This document shows, one piece after another, positions 9,930 to 17,991 of a stretch of DNA of 64,000 nucleotides. The position numbers and the translations under genes are program-made. The number at the start of each line of letters is the position of its first letter. The stretch's first letter is position 1. This stretch comes from an uncultured SAR86 cluster bacterium (GTDB taxonomy: Bacteria; Pseudomonadota; Gammaproteobacteria; Magnimaribacterales; D2472): positions 16,470 through 80,469 of the forward strand of contig CACJBO010000005.1 in the NCBI GenBank assembly GCA_902591665.1, given 5' to 3'. The notes beneath the pieces were generated by a model, which saw only the letters and a list, made by a program, of their open reading frames with translations, searched no databases and had not been told where the DNA came from.

Positions 9930-11360
9930 ATGGATAATGAAGAAAAAATGATGAATAGTGTTCCAATGGGACAAAAAATAGCTTTTGGTTTAGGGATGTT
10001 GGCAAATCAACTATTTCCTGCGTTGCTATCAATATTTATAGTGGTTTTAATCCAAGATCTTGGTTTTAGTCCGCTTTTATATGGAATTATTGCTTTTATA
10101 CCAAGATTTATTGATGCAATTACTGACCCTTTGATGGGCTTTATTTCAGATAATACAAAATCTAAATGGGGTAAAAGAAGACAGTATGTTTTCTATGGAG
10201 GCATATTAACTGGAATAGCCTTCATTTTATCTTGGCAACTGTATGCAGAGAATGGGCAAACTTTTAATTTCTGGTACTTCTTGTTCTTTAACCTTCTTTT
10301 TTATCTTGGTATAACAATCTTTGGAATTCCATTTGTTGCAATGGGTTACGAGATGAGTGATGACTTTAATGAAAGAACAAAAATCATGGCAGTCTCACAA
10401 TTCATAGGTCAGTTTGCCTGGGTTTTAGCTCCATGGATATGGATAATTATTTATGACCCTACTATTTTTGTTGACCCTGCTTCAGGAACAAGAATTCTAT
10501 CTATAGTTTTTGGAATTATATGTACTTTGCTTGCAATAGTTCCTGCTATTTTTATAAAGAGTAAATCCACACTTAATGATGATCATTTAGTACCAATTAC
10601 AAGAAAGAATATTGGAAATAGTTTAATTAATATTATTCATATATTTAAAGATGCATGGAAAAATATACCATTTAGAAAGTTATGTATAGCAACTTTTTTA
10701 GTCTTTAATTCTTTTCAAACAATCGCAGCGTTTTCATTTTTTATTATTGTTCATTATCTATTTTTAGGAGATGCATCTGCAGCTAGCCCATGGCCAACAT
10801 TGCATGGAAGCGTGGGGGCAATTGTCACAACATTTGTTGTTATACCTATAGTATCTAAAATGGCACAAAAGTATGGAAAAAAGGAAGCTTTTATTATTTC
10901 TCAAAGCATTTCTGTGATTGGATATATTTTATTCTGGTTTCTTTTTATTCCTGGAAAGCCATATATGTTTCTTTTTGCATTACCATTCTTTTCATTTGGA
11001 ATAGGTGGTCTCTTTACTTTAATGATGAGCATGACTGCAGATACTTGTGATTATGAGGAGCTTGAAAATGGTTTACCAAGGAAAGAAGGATCATTTGGAG
11101 CAATTTATTGGTGGATGGTCAAACTTGGAACGGCGCTAGCTGGTTTGTTATCAGGATTGATTATGTATTACGTTGGATTCTCAGTTGATGCCTCCTCTCA
11201 ACCTGAGGGAGCACTAACGGGCTTGAGAATAGCATATTCTACTATCCCAATTATTGGCACATTAATTGCTATCTACGTAATGAGTGATTATGAAATTAAT
11301 GAAGATAGGGCTGCAGAAATAAGAACACAATTACAAGAAAGAAAAGGAGAAATGAACTAA
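9930..11360 (+). CDS. GPH-family sugar:cation symporter (MFS fold)
   Basis: 476 residues with about twelve membrane segments. The N-terminal block FIPRFIDAITDPLMG followed by DNTKSKWGKRRQYV is diagnostic for glycoside-pentoside-hexuronide:cation symporters (MelB relatives), and the second-half motif TADTCDYEE supports it. Such carriers import di- and oligosaccharides with Na+ or H+ across the inner membrane. A strong ribosome binding site, GGGGGAG, lies about 7 bp before the ATG. The gene sits inside the glucan operon directly before a cytosolic GH17, so the cargo is inferred to be beta-1,3-gluco-oligosaccharide. Confidence 0.9.
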   Translation: MDNEEKMMNSVPMGQKIAFGLGMLANQLFPALLSIFIVVLIQDLGFSPLLYGIIAFIPRFIDAITDPLMGFISDNTKSKWGKRRQYVFYGGILTGIAFILSWQLYAENGQTFNFWYFLFFNLLFYLGITIFGIPFVAMGYEMSDDFNERTKIMAVSQFIGQFAWVLAPWIWIIIYDPTIFVDPASGTRILSIVFGIICTLLAIVPAIFIKSKSTLNDDHLVPITRKNIGNSLINIIHIFKDAWKNIPFRKLCIATFLVFNSFQTIAAFSFFIIVHYLFLGDASAASPWPTLHGSVGAIVTTFVVIPIVSKMAQKYGKKEAFIISQSISVIGYILFWFLFIPGKPYMFLFALPFFSFGIGGLFTLMMSMTADTCDYEELENGLPRKEGSFGAIYWWMVKLGTALAGLLSGLIMYYVGFSVDASSQPEGALTGLRIAYSTIPIIGTLIAIYVMSDYEINEDRAAEIRTQLQERKGEMN

Positions 11361-11362
11361 AA

Positions 11363-12247
11363 ATGTCGTTAAGAGATGAAAAAATTAAATCTTTATTAGG
11401 AACTAATCTTGATGATTTATCTGAAGAAGAATTAAAAAAACTTTGTAATAAAATTCTTACAAGCAAAATTCATGGTATTTGTTTTAGTCTTTATGAAGGC
11501 ACCCAACAACCTGGAGATATAGTTTCTGATGATCAAATAATTAGACGCCTCCAAATATTAAAACCATATACATCATCTATAAGAACATTCTCTTCATTAG
11601 ATGAGCATGCGCGAATAGTTGAAATTGCAAAAGATATGGGTTTTCAAACACTTGTTGGTGCATGGCTTAGTGATGACATGCAAAGCAATGACAAAGAGAT
11701 AGAAGGGTTAATTAAGTTAGCAAACAATAATCTAGTTGATGTTGCTGCTGTTGGTAACGAAGTAATATACAGAAAAGAGCTAGAAGAAAACCAACTTATT
11801 TCATACATTAATTATGTTAAAGAAAATATTGGAAATACTCCTGTTGGTTATGTTGATGCATATTATGAGTTTAGAGATAGACCTAATATAACTGATGCAT
11901 GTGATGTGATTCTTGCAAACTGTTATCCATTTTGGGAAGGTTGTGCAGCAGAATATTCACTGCTTTATATGAAAGATATGTATAACGAAGCTATTAAGGC
12001 ATCAAATGGCAAAAAAGTTATTATTACTGAGACAGGATGGCCCAGCAAAGGTAGTGATTTATGGGGAGCACACCCATCTTATACTAATTACTTAAAATAC
12101 TTTATTAATGCGCAACTTTGGTCAAAAGATCAAGGTATTGATATGTTCTATTTTTCATCTTTTGATGAATCATGGAAGGTAGAAGCAGAGGGCGATGTAG
12201 GAGCCTATTGGGGGCTTTGGGATAAAGATGAGGTAATTAAGTTTTAA
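11363..12247 (+). CDS. Cytoplasmic GH17 beta-1,3-glucanase
   Basis: 294 residues, no signal peptide, so probably acting inside the cell. GH17 motifs are clear: SSIRTFSSLDEHARI, VAAVGNEVI with Glu133 as probable acid/base, and ITETGWPSKG with Glu223 as probable nucleophile. It differs from the GH17 lipoprotein of the same operon in length and localisation. It begins 2 bp after the GPH symporter stop, so it likely trims imported beta-1,3-gluco-oligosaccharides to pieces usable by the phosphorylase. It is the last gene of the operon; no intrinsic terminator is visible before rpmG. Confidence 0.88.
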   Translation: MSLRDEKIKSLLGTNLDDLSEEELKKLCNKILTSKIHGICFSLYEGTQQPGDIVSDDQIIRRLQILKPYTSSIRTFSSLDEHARIVEIAKDMGFQTLVGAWLSDDMQSNDKEIEGLIKLANNNLVDVAAVGNEVIYRKELEENQLISYINYVKENIGNTPVGYVDAYYEFRDRPNITDACDVILANCYPFWEGCAAEYSLLYMKDMYNEAIKASNGKKVIITETGWPSKGSDLWGAHPSYTNYLKYFINAQLWSKDQGIDMFYFSSFDESWKVEAEGDVGAYWGLWDKDEVIKF

Positions 12248-12292
12248 AATATAAAAACTTATTTTCGAAGTACTTATTTAATATTTTTTGTG

Positions 12293-12298
12293 TATAAT
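12293..12298 (+). promoter_or_regulatory. -10 box of a probably leaderless promoter for rpmG
   Basis: A perfect TATAAT lies 11 bp before the rpmG ATG at 12310. Initiation would be expected about 7 bp after the hexamer, leaving a 5' leader of only a few bases. No good -35 element and no Shine-Dalgarno is seen. Confidence 0.55.
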
Positions 12299-12309
12299 TG
12301 CATTCCATT

Positions 12310-12504
12310 ATGGCAGATAAAAAACAAACTAAAGTATATTTAATACCTGAAGGTGAGACTCGTGATAGTCACACTTATCACTATACAGCTATTAAAACTA
12401 GAAAATTTACTCTTGAAAATAAAAAAATGAGAATGAAGAAATTCAATCCAGCAAAAAGAGTGCATGAGTGGTTTGTTGAGGCTAAATTACCCCCTCACAA
12501 CTAA
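12310..12504 (+). CDS. rpmG: Large-subunit ribosomal protein L33
   Basis: 64 residues, highly basic. The central and C-terminal pattern, YHYTAIKTRK then KKMRMKKFNP, R-H and VEAKL, aligns with bacterial L33 (YTTTKNK...LELKKFDPVVRQH...EAK). It carries about 12 additional N-terminal residues and a PPHN tail. The four-cysteine zinc motif of some L33 proteins is absent. I chose the ATG at 12310 over an in-frame TTG at 12298 because the TTG overlaps the TATAAT promoter box. Its usual partner rpmB (L28) is not adjacent; instead a glucanase precedes it. Identification is by motif only. Confidence 0.72.
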   Translation: MADKKQTKVYLIPEGETRDSHTYHYTAIKTRKFTLENKKMRMKKFNPAKRVHEWFVEAKLPPHN

Positions 12505-12506
12505 AA

Positions 12507-13610
12507 TTAGTCTTCTAATCTCAGTTTAGTAGAAGAAATATCATCCCTAAAACTTGCTTCATCAAAACCAGTACATCTGTGCTTTATACTTTCAGGAATA
12601 ACTATATCTCTTAAGGATATAAATTTATCTTGCACCATTCGACCAAACACTAAAAAATGAATGTTGTGATCGTTGAACCTTTCAACGTGATTTAACATAT
12701 CTTTTTTATTTAGATAAAACTTCTCATCAAATACTCTCATAAAAGTATCTGCACCAATAATAAATACACTATTGGGAAACATTTCTGCCTTTTCACTAAA
12801 CCTTCCAGCTGATGTCATTACCCAACTATCATTATCATCAAACTGATCAAGAGTTCTTTTAATCTCATAAAAAGTGAGAGGGGGTTTGTCAGCATTTTTA
12901 GCACATATCTCAAAAGTAGCTCTCATACCTGTTCTTTTTTCAGCCATCTCTCTCATCTTTAAATGGCCATCATGAAGCGGATTGAATGAGCCAGGAAATA
13001 TTAATTCAGGTATAGCTTTATCACTTGATACATAATTAATTTCATTATTTAACAGTTTCCTCCAAGATTTTTCAGCCGTTATGGTCTCAATTTCTACCTT
13101 TTCTTGATGTTGAGGAAATTCTTTCTTAATAGAACAAGTTTCAGCAATCAAACTTAAAACATATTCTGTAATCAACTCTTCCTCTTCCTCTCTGGTTCTT
13201 GTATTTTTTTCTAGTACGCATGAAATCGTCTTAGTATAAGAATCAGTTTGCATAACTACAAAAAACTTATGATCGCCAATTTTTTTATATGTAGTTGCCA
13301 AGCTCGCTGTTACTGCAATACCAATTAAGTACTTGGTTTTTGTTTCAGGCTCAATCTGTATTGATTTTTTATATGCATTAGCAGACATACTTAAACAAGT
13401 ATTAAGAGAACAATAATGATCTGGCTTTTTATTCAAAAATAAATCCATTGATTTCTTTGAGTAAGGTACGTAGGTTTCTAATATGGTATTACTTGCACCA
13501 GGTACCCTAAGAAGGGATGAAATGGCATTAGTTCCACCACCGCTAGATACATAAGTAATTTTATATTTAGACTCATGTATTTTTTTTATAAGATCTGTTC
13601 TATCTTGCAT
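12507..13610 (-). CDS. CinA-like domain fused to NadD-like nucleotidyltransferase
   Basis: 367 residues in two parts. Residues 1-175 resemble the CinA C-terminal (PncC, nicotinamide-nucleotide amidase) domain: YVSSGGGTNAISSLLRVPGAS corresponds to the AESCTGG...VPGSS region and GIAVTASLATT to GIAVTG-AGP, although the core is degenerate. From about residue 205 there is a cytidylyltransferase-like domain with FPGSFNPLHDGHL (HxGH phosphate-binding site) and the closing ISSTKLR motif of NadD/NadR/CoaD-type enzymes. Deamidation of NMN and adenylation of NaMN are neighbouring steps of pyridine nucleotide salvage, so a joint NAD role is plausible but inferred. It converges on rpmG with a 2-bp gap. 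Confidence 0.75.
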   Translation of the reverse strand: MQDRTDLIKKIHESKYKITYVSSGGGTNAISSLLRVPGASNTILETYVPYSKKSMDLFLNKKPDHYCSLNTCLSMSANAYKKSIQIEPETKTKYLIGIAVTASLATTYKKIGDHKFFVVMQTDSYTKTISCVLEKNTRTREEEEELITEYVLSLIAETCSIKKEFPQHQEKVEIETITAEKSWRKLLNNEINYVSSDKAIPELIFPGSFNPLHDGHLKMREMAEKRTGMRATFEICAKNADKPPLTFYEIKRTLDQFDDNDSWVMTSAGRFSEKAEMFPNSVFIIGADTFMRVFDEKFYLNKKDMLNHVERFNDHNIHFLVFGRMVQDKFISLRDIVIPESIKHRCTGFDEASFRDDISSTKLRLED

Positions 13611-13661
13611 ATGAATTAATTAAATTTACGTGCATTTTAACCTATTAAATAATTTCATTGC

Positions 13662-13667
13662 TAAAAT
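13662..13667 (+). promoter_or_regulatory. -10 box directly before the exported esterase gene
   Basis: TAAAAT lies 6 bp before the ATG at 13674 and no Shine-Dalgarno precedes the start, which fits transcription beginning at the start codon itself. No convincing -35 hexamer at 16-18 bp spacing. Confidence 0.45.
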
Positions 13668-13673
13668 GGATTT

Positions 13674-14528
13674 ATGAAATATTTCCTAAAACTCCTTTTG
13701 CTTTTAGTTTTACCAATGTATACAAATGCAGTTGAAATACATCAAACAACTTTTGCATATTGGAATAAGCCCGATGTTGAGATTTACTATATTACTCCTG
13801 ATGTCATTAATGAAAATACTAAAGTAATATTTGTAATCCATGGCAACAGCAGAAATGCTGAAGAGTATCTTTCAGCTTGGATACCTCACATCAAAAATAA
13901 GAATGTCATAGTTGCCGCACCCCAATTTAATAAAGCTGATTTTAGATACTTTTTTTTATTAGAAATGGCCGAGTCTTCAGGCAATGTAAATAAAGATGAG
14001 AGCAAATATATAAATAATTCAATTTCATTATTTTTTAATTACATAAAAAGTAAATTTTCCTTAAATATTAATACCTACAACATGTTTGGTCATTCTGCTG
14101 GTGCTCAGTTCACTCATAGGTATATGCTTTTAAGCAAAGATAAAAGGATATCAAATGCTGTGGTTGCTAATGCTGGATGGTATACATTTATAAACAATGC
14201 TAAGTTTCCTTATGGTATTAAAAGCTCACCAATAATTATTTCTGACGAAGATTTAAGATGGTTTATGTCTAATAAAGTAAATTTACTTATCGGCAGCGAA
14301 GATATTGGTTCCAAAAGTGTAAATTCTTCTAAAGGAGCAAAACTTCAAGGCATAACAAGAGTTGATAGGGCGAATAATTATTTTAATTCGCTTATTACTA
14401 GCGCTGAAGATAAGAATTATGCTTTTAGATGGAATTATAAAGTTCTTGATAATATTGATCATGACTTTAGGAAAGTTACGCCGTATGCAGCAAACATTCT
14501 TCTAAGAGATGCAGATTATCTAAATTAG
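13674..14528 (+). CDS. Exported alpha/beta hydrolase (esterase/PHB depolymerase-like)
   Basis: 284 residues with a signal peptide ending near TNA at residue 19, so periplasmic or secreted. The oxyanion segment VIFVIHGNSRNAEEY and the nucleophile elbow FGHSAGAQ define an alpha/beta hydrolase; His in NIDHDF near the C-terminus can complete the triad. The closest remembered group is the LpqC/poly(3-hydroxybutyrate) depolymerase-like esterases, but no substrate can be named. It converges on the photolyase-like gene, sharing 4 bp with opposite stop codons in TTAG. Confidence 0.75.
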   Translation: MKYFLKLLLLLVLPMYTNAVEIHQTTFAYWNKPDVEIYYITPDVINENTKVIFVIHGNSRNAEEYLSAWIPHIKNKNVIVAAPQFNKADFRYFFLLEMAESSGNVNKDESKYINNSISLFFNYIKSKFSLNINTYNMFGHSAGAQFTHRYMLLSKDKRISNAVVANAGWYTFINNAKFPYGIKSSPIIISDEDLRWFMSNKVNLLIGSEDIGSKSVNSSKGAKLQGITRVDRANNYFNSLITSAEDKNYAFRWNYKVLDNIDHDFRKVTPYAANILLRDADYLN

Positions 14529-16018
14529 ACAGTATTCTTTGATAAGAATTCTTGAGCTTTTTCAGTTATAAGTTTTTTTCTCTCAGGATTAATCTTATTT
14601 AATGCATTTACCATAAGAGATAGACGGGGGTTTGTTTTAAAGAAATTAATATTCTTTTCAATAAAATTCCAATATAGCCCATCAACAACATCACACCAAT
14701 CACCCTTTTTATAATTGGACATTCTTAGCATGTAACTTGAACCACAAATATAAGGTTTTGTTGAAAAGATCCCTCCATCAGCAAAAGTGCCCATCCCATA
14801 GACATTTGGTACCATCACCCAATCAGCTGTATCAATGTACATTTCCATAAACCATTTATGAATACTGTTAGGATCAATACCAGACAAATTCATCAAATTA
14901 GAAATTATCATTAATCTATTAATATGATGGGTATAACCTAACTCGATTGATTCTTTTATTGCGCCATCAAGAGGGGGTATTCCAGTATCAGCTGTGTACC
15001 ATGAACTAGAAAGTTCTTTTTTATGATTCCAAAAATTCTGCTGTTTATATTGCGGCATATTATCCCAGTAGACACCCATAATAAATTCTCTCCATCCAAT
15101 AACCTGCCTTATAAAGCCTTCAACTGAATTAATTGGTATCTCACCATTAGAATCAAAATATTTTTTTTCTACTTCCTTAATACAAGAAAGTGGATTTAAT
15201 AAACCGGAATTAAAATACGGTGATAATAATGAATGAAACATAAAAGCATCATCTTTATTTATTGCATCCTGAAATGCACCATAGTTTTTTAAATAAACAT
15301 CTAGAAAATTTTTAAATCTTTTTTTAGCATCCTCATGAGTTACCGCCCACGTATAATTTTCTAAGTCACCATATGATTTTGAAAAAATTTCTTCAACCTC
15401 AACCATTACATCAAATGTTATTTGGTCATTTGTTGTTTTATTTCTAATGGGGATTTCTGATTTTAGTTTAGAAATACCCATTCTATTTTCTTTGTCAAAA
15501 TTCCATTGTCCACCAATAGGTTTTAAATCTTCACCCATGAAAATATTTAGTTTTTTTCTTAGCCAGCGATAATAAAACTCCTGAACTGTAGATTTTTTAT
15601 CTTTTGACCAAAATGTATAATCTGATGAGGTGCTAATAAATTTAGAATCATCATAAACTTCTAATTTAATACCCTCAGATTGGCAAAAATACATTAAATC
15701 TTTTAATGTTTTGTAATCTGAAGGCTTTTCAACATATAAACATGAGAAGGGTGACTCTTTATTTAAGTCCTTTAGATATGACAAGAGCTTTTTAGGTTTT
15801 TTTGATATCTTCTGATGTATAAAGTTCTTATGTTTTAAATTATTTATAAAGTGTCTAAATGAACTAATCTGAAATACTAATTTATGCTTGTGATGAGAAA
15901 TTTCATAAAAAGTATCAACAGGTTCATATAGAAGCAACAAGTTATTATCAGTTAGATGATTGAGTACTTTATTGTCTTTAGATAACTGGTCTGGGAAAAT
16001 TATAACTAATGATTTCAT
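14525..16018 (-). CDS. Cryptochrome/photolyase-related protein (FeS-BCP type) lacking the usual cluster cysteines
   Basis: 497 residues, the size of the deoxyribodipyrimidine photolyase-related family that includes the (6-4) photolyase PhrB. The N-terminal Rossmann part opens with SLVIIFPDQL; the C-terminal helical FAD part has GWREFIMGVYW, GYTHHINRLMI and NVYGMGTFADGG. Members known to bind a 4Fe-4S cluster carry a CxxC plus a further Cys after the RMS-Y segment. Here the segment reads RMSNYKKGDWCDVVDGLYW: the loop is shortened and the CxxC is missing, leaving Cys442 and a Cys425 upstream. FAD-dependent DNA repair or blue-light sensing remains likely, but the iron-sulfur cluster is doubtful. 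Family features are from memory. Confidence 0.82.
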   Translation of the reverse strand: MKSLVIIFPDQLSKDNKVLNHLTDNNLLLLYEPVDTFYEISHHKHKLVFQISSFRHFINNLKHKNFIHQKISKKPKKLLSYLKDLNKESPFSCLYVEKPSDYKTLKDLMYFCQSEGIKLEVYDDSKFISTSSDYTFWSKDKKSTVQEFYYRWLRKKLNIFMGEDLKPIGGQWNFDKENRMGISKLKSEIPIRNKTTNDQITFDVMVEVEEIFSKSYGDLENYTWAVTHEDAKKRFKNFLDVYLKNYGAFQDAINKDDAFMFHSLLSPYFNSGLLNPLSCIKEVEKKYFDSNGEIPINSVEGFIRQVIGWREFIMGVYWDNMPQYKQQNFWNHKKELSSSWYTADTGIPPLDGAIKESIELGYTHHINRLMIISNLMNLSGIDPNSIHKWFMEMYIDTADWVMVPNVYGMGTFADGGIFSTKPYICGSSYMLRMSNYKKGDWCDVVDGLYWNFIEKNINFFKTNPRLSLMVNALNKINPERKKLITEKAQEFLSKNTV

Positions 16019-16079
16019 CAGATTTTATTCTTACAAATAAGAATGCATAAGTATAGTTTTTAGATGAATTAGTAAACTC

Positions 16080-17075
16080 TTACAGAGAAATTAATTGCGA
16101 TCGAACAATCTTACCATCGATGTCTTTTAGTTCTATTTTGTAACTTTTGTTATCTAAATCAATAGAAATAAGACCATAATTTTCTCCTGAAAACATATCG
16201 CCTATCATCAATTGATCTGTTTCTTTTGGTCTTCCTAGACGAGATATTTTTGAGATTGTTTTATTAAGTGAAGATGAAGTGATTTCATAAAAATTTTTAT
16301 CTTTATAAATAGCACCCTGGTGTCTATCACCAGAAATTACAAGAACAGGTGTATTTGATAAATTAAGTAACTCTTTTAATTTTGAATAATCTTTTGGAAA
16401 ATTTGACCATTTTTCAAAACGATGTTGTGTTGCAAGAAGTTGAATAGAAGTAGCAACAATAATTAGATTAGCTTCAGTTTTAATGGTTTCAATGAGCCAG
16501 GACCACTGATCATCTCCAAGGATAGTTGCATCAGGATTGGTATTTTTTAAGTATACAGAGTTAATACCATTTGTTTTTTCTAAATCAGATCTAAAGTATC
16601 TTGTATCTAGTAAAATAAGATTTATTTTAAATCCATCGATATCTATTATTTTGTTTGTATATATACCTTCTCTATATCTTCTAATATCTTCTTGAGAAAC
16701 ATCCCAAAAGTCTAAGTACATTTTTTGCGCATCTGACTTTAATGGATAAGAGCTGCCTCCATCGTTTATGCCAAAATCATGATCATCCCAAATTACATTA
16801 ATATCTTTCTTAAGAAGCCAATTTGGCAACATTTTTTTTTGCTCAGCATAGGCTGTTTTCATAAAATCAAGACTCCCTGAAGGCACGTCACCGTAGACAT
16901 TATCACCAAGAAATATAAAAGAATTTATATTCTCTTTCTTTATAGAATTCCAAATTGGTTGAGGATCCTCTTGATCAAGACAGGAGCCAAATGCAATCTT
17001 ATAGGTCTTGGCTATGGTAAAATTACAAAATAATAGTGGAATTAAGAGAGCTGCAAGGTTTAATTTTTTTTTCAT
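16080..17075 (-). CDS. PhoD-like exported phosphatase/phosphodiesterase
   Basis: 331 residues with a Sec signal peptide of about 22 residues (ending FTIA). The metallophosphatase core is visible as IAFGSCLDQ, FLGDNVYGD, VIWDDHDFG, LLDTRYF and VISGDRHQGA, which are the PhoD-type metal-binding blocks. PhoD enzymes release phosphate from mono- or diesters using Ca2+/Fe3+ in the periplasm. It is shorter than classical PhoD (about 500-580 residues) because the N-terminal domain is missing; this compact form is common in marine bacteria. It fits the phosphate-scavenging theme of the window, though no Pho box is visible in its 23-bp upstream region. Confidence 0.85.
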   Translation of the reverse strand: MKKKLNLAALLIPLLFCNFTIAKTYKIAFGSCLDQEDPQPIWNSIKKENINSFIFLGDNVYGDVPSGSLDFMKTAYAEQKKMLPNWLLKKDINVIWDDHDFGINDGGSSYPLKSDAQKMYLDFWDVSQEDIRRYREGIYTNKIIDIDGFKINLILLDTRYFRSDLEKTNGINSVYLKNTNPDATILGDDQWSWLIETIKTEANLIIVATSIQLLATQHRFEKWSNFPKDYSKLKELLNLSNTPVLVISGDRHQGAIYKDKNFYEITSSSLNKTISKISRLGRPKETDQLMIGDMFSGENYGLISIDLDNKSYKIELKDIDGKIVRSQLISL

Positions 17076-17081
17076 ACTTTA

Positions 17082-17089
17082 AGTATAAC
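17082..17089. promoter_or_regulatory. Overlapping divergent -10 boxes between the PhoD-like and lipoprotein genes
   Basis: Only 23 bp separate the two divergent start codons. On the minus strand TATACT (17082-17087) lies 6 bp before the PhoD-like ATG; on the plus strand TATAAC (17084-17089) lies 9 bp before the lipoprotein ATG. The hexamers overlap by 4 bp, so both transcripts would be leaderless or nearly so and polymerase could occupy only one at a time. Confidence 0.45.
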
Positions 17090-17098
17090 AATATATAA

Positions 17099-17842
17099 AT
17101 GCACAAACTTTTAAATATTTTTTTAGTAATTATATTGCTTTCTGCCTGCAGCAATAATGATTCGGCTAACGAAACCAAATTGAGCTCATTAATTAAAGCT
17201 GATTTTTCTTATACTCAAGATTTATTTGACTGCACTTTGAATGAAAATGAATCATTAATAAGCTTAGAGTCTTTTTTTTCAAAAAATATTGAAGATTATA
17301 AGAAGATAGCACAGTCAGAGAATCTTAATATTTCAATATTTTTTCCTGAAAATAATGCGAATATAACCACTTTTATTATTTCAATAATTTCAAACAACAA
17401 TCCATTGGGATTAAAGAAATTTATTGATGCTGTTAAGAGTGATGCTATAACTGAAGTTGCCTCATGTTCATTTGCGATATTTCAACATAAGGGTATAAAC
17501 CTTAAAGAAGAACTCATTAATAACAATAACTATTTTATCAATGCTGAAATTTTGAGATGCAAATATAATGACACATATAATTTTGGAACATTTCAAATAT
17601 CTATAAATAGATTTATTAATAACTTAAGAGCTATAGAGCTTCCGTATTCAATTAGTTACCTTGAAGATAATTCCAAAAATGATAGTTTCATATGGATAAA
17701 TTATTTTTACACTGAAGACTATGGAGATATATTATTAAAAAATTGGGCTAATAAAGAAGACTCTGCAGAAATACAAAATGAATTTTCTACAAATGCTACA
17801 TGCATTGATTCTAAAAAATATAAATCTTACAAACTCATTTAA
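17099..17842 (+). CDS. Lipoprotein of unknown function
   Basis: 247 residues. The N-terminus has a lipoprotein signal with lipobox LLSAC at about residue 17. The remainder is soluble, acidic and rich in Asn and Ser, with cysteines at DCTLNE, ASCSFAI, LRCKYND and TCIDSK that could form two disulfides in the periplasm. No family recognised. It is divergently transcribed from the PhoD-like gene with a 23-bp gap and precedes a tRNA gene. Confidence 0.7.
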   Translation: MHKLLNIFLVIILLSACSNNDSANETKLSSLIKADFSYTQDLFDCTLNENESLISLESFFSKNIEDYKKIAQSENLNISIFFPENNANITTFIISIISNNNPLGLKKFIDAVKSDAITEVASCSFAIFQHKGINLKEELINNNNYFINAEILRCKYNDTYNFGTFQISINRFINNLRAIELPYSISYLEDNSKNDSFIWINYFYTEDYGDILLKNWANKEDSAEIQNEFSTNATCIDSKKYKSYKLI

Positions 17843-17902
17843 AAACGAAAATATCGCATAGTTTATTGTTAAAAATATAGAGATATTAAAGTTTTTTTTT
17901 AT

Positions 17903-17908
17903 TATAAT
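17903..17908 (+). promoter_or_regulatory. -10 box of the tRNA-Gly promoter
   Basis: A perfect TATAAT ends 8 bp before the tRNA's first base, so initiation would fall within a few bases of the mature 5' end. It is followed by GTGCGC, a GC-rich discriminator typical of stable-RNA promoters. Confidence 0.6.
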
Positions 17909-17916
17909 GTGCGCAA

Positions 17917-17991
17917 GCGGGTATCGTATAATGGCTATTATAAGAGGTTTCCAACCTTTTGATGAGAGTTCGATCCTCTCTACCCGCTCCA
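17917..17991 (+). tRNA. tRNA-Gly (anticodon UCC)
   Basis: 75 bases including an encoded CCA. The acceptor arms GCGGGTA and TACCCGC pair perfectly. The anticodon stem is AGAGG/CCTTT with loop TTTCCAA, giving anticodon TCC (reads GGA/GGG). The T arm is GAGAG-TTCGATC-CTCTC and the discriminator base is T. It stands alone between two protein genes. Confidence 0.95.

Noticed and set aside
9724..10032. 102-residue minus-strand frame
   Set aside because: It lies opposite two well-supported coding regions and shows no start signal or family features.
12298..12309. In-frame TTG start for rpmG
   Set aside because: It overlaps the TATAAT promoter element, and an ATG follows 12 bp later.
16027..16044. 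Perfect hairpin ATTCTTA-CAAA-TAAGAAT downstream of the PhoD-like gene
   Set aside because: Seven AT-rich base pairs with no T-run on the minus strand; too weak for a terminator.
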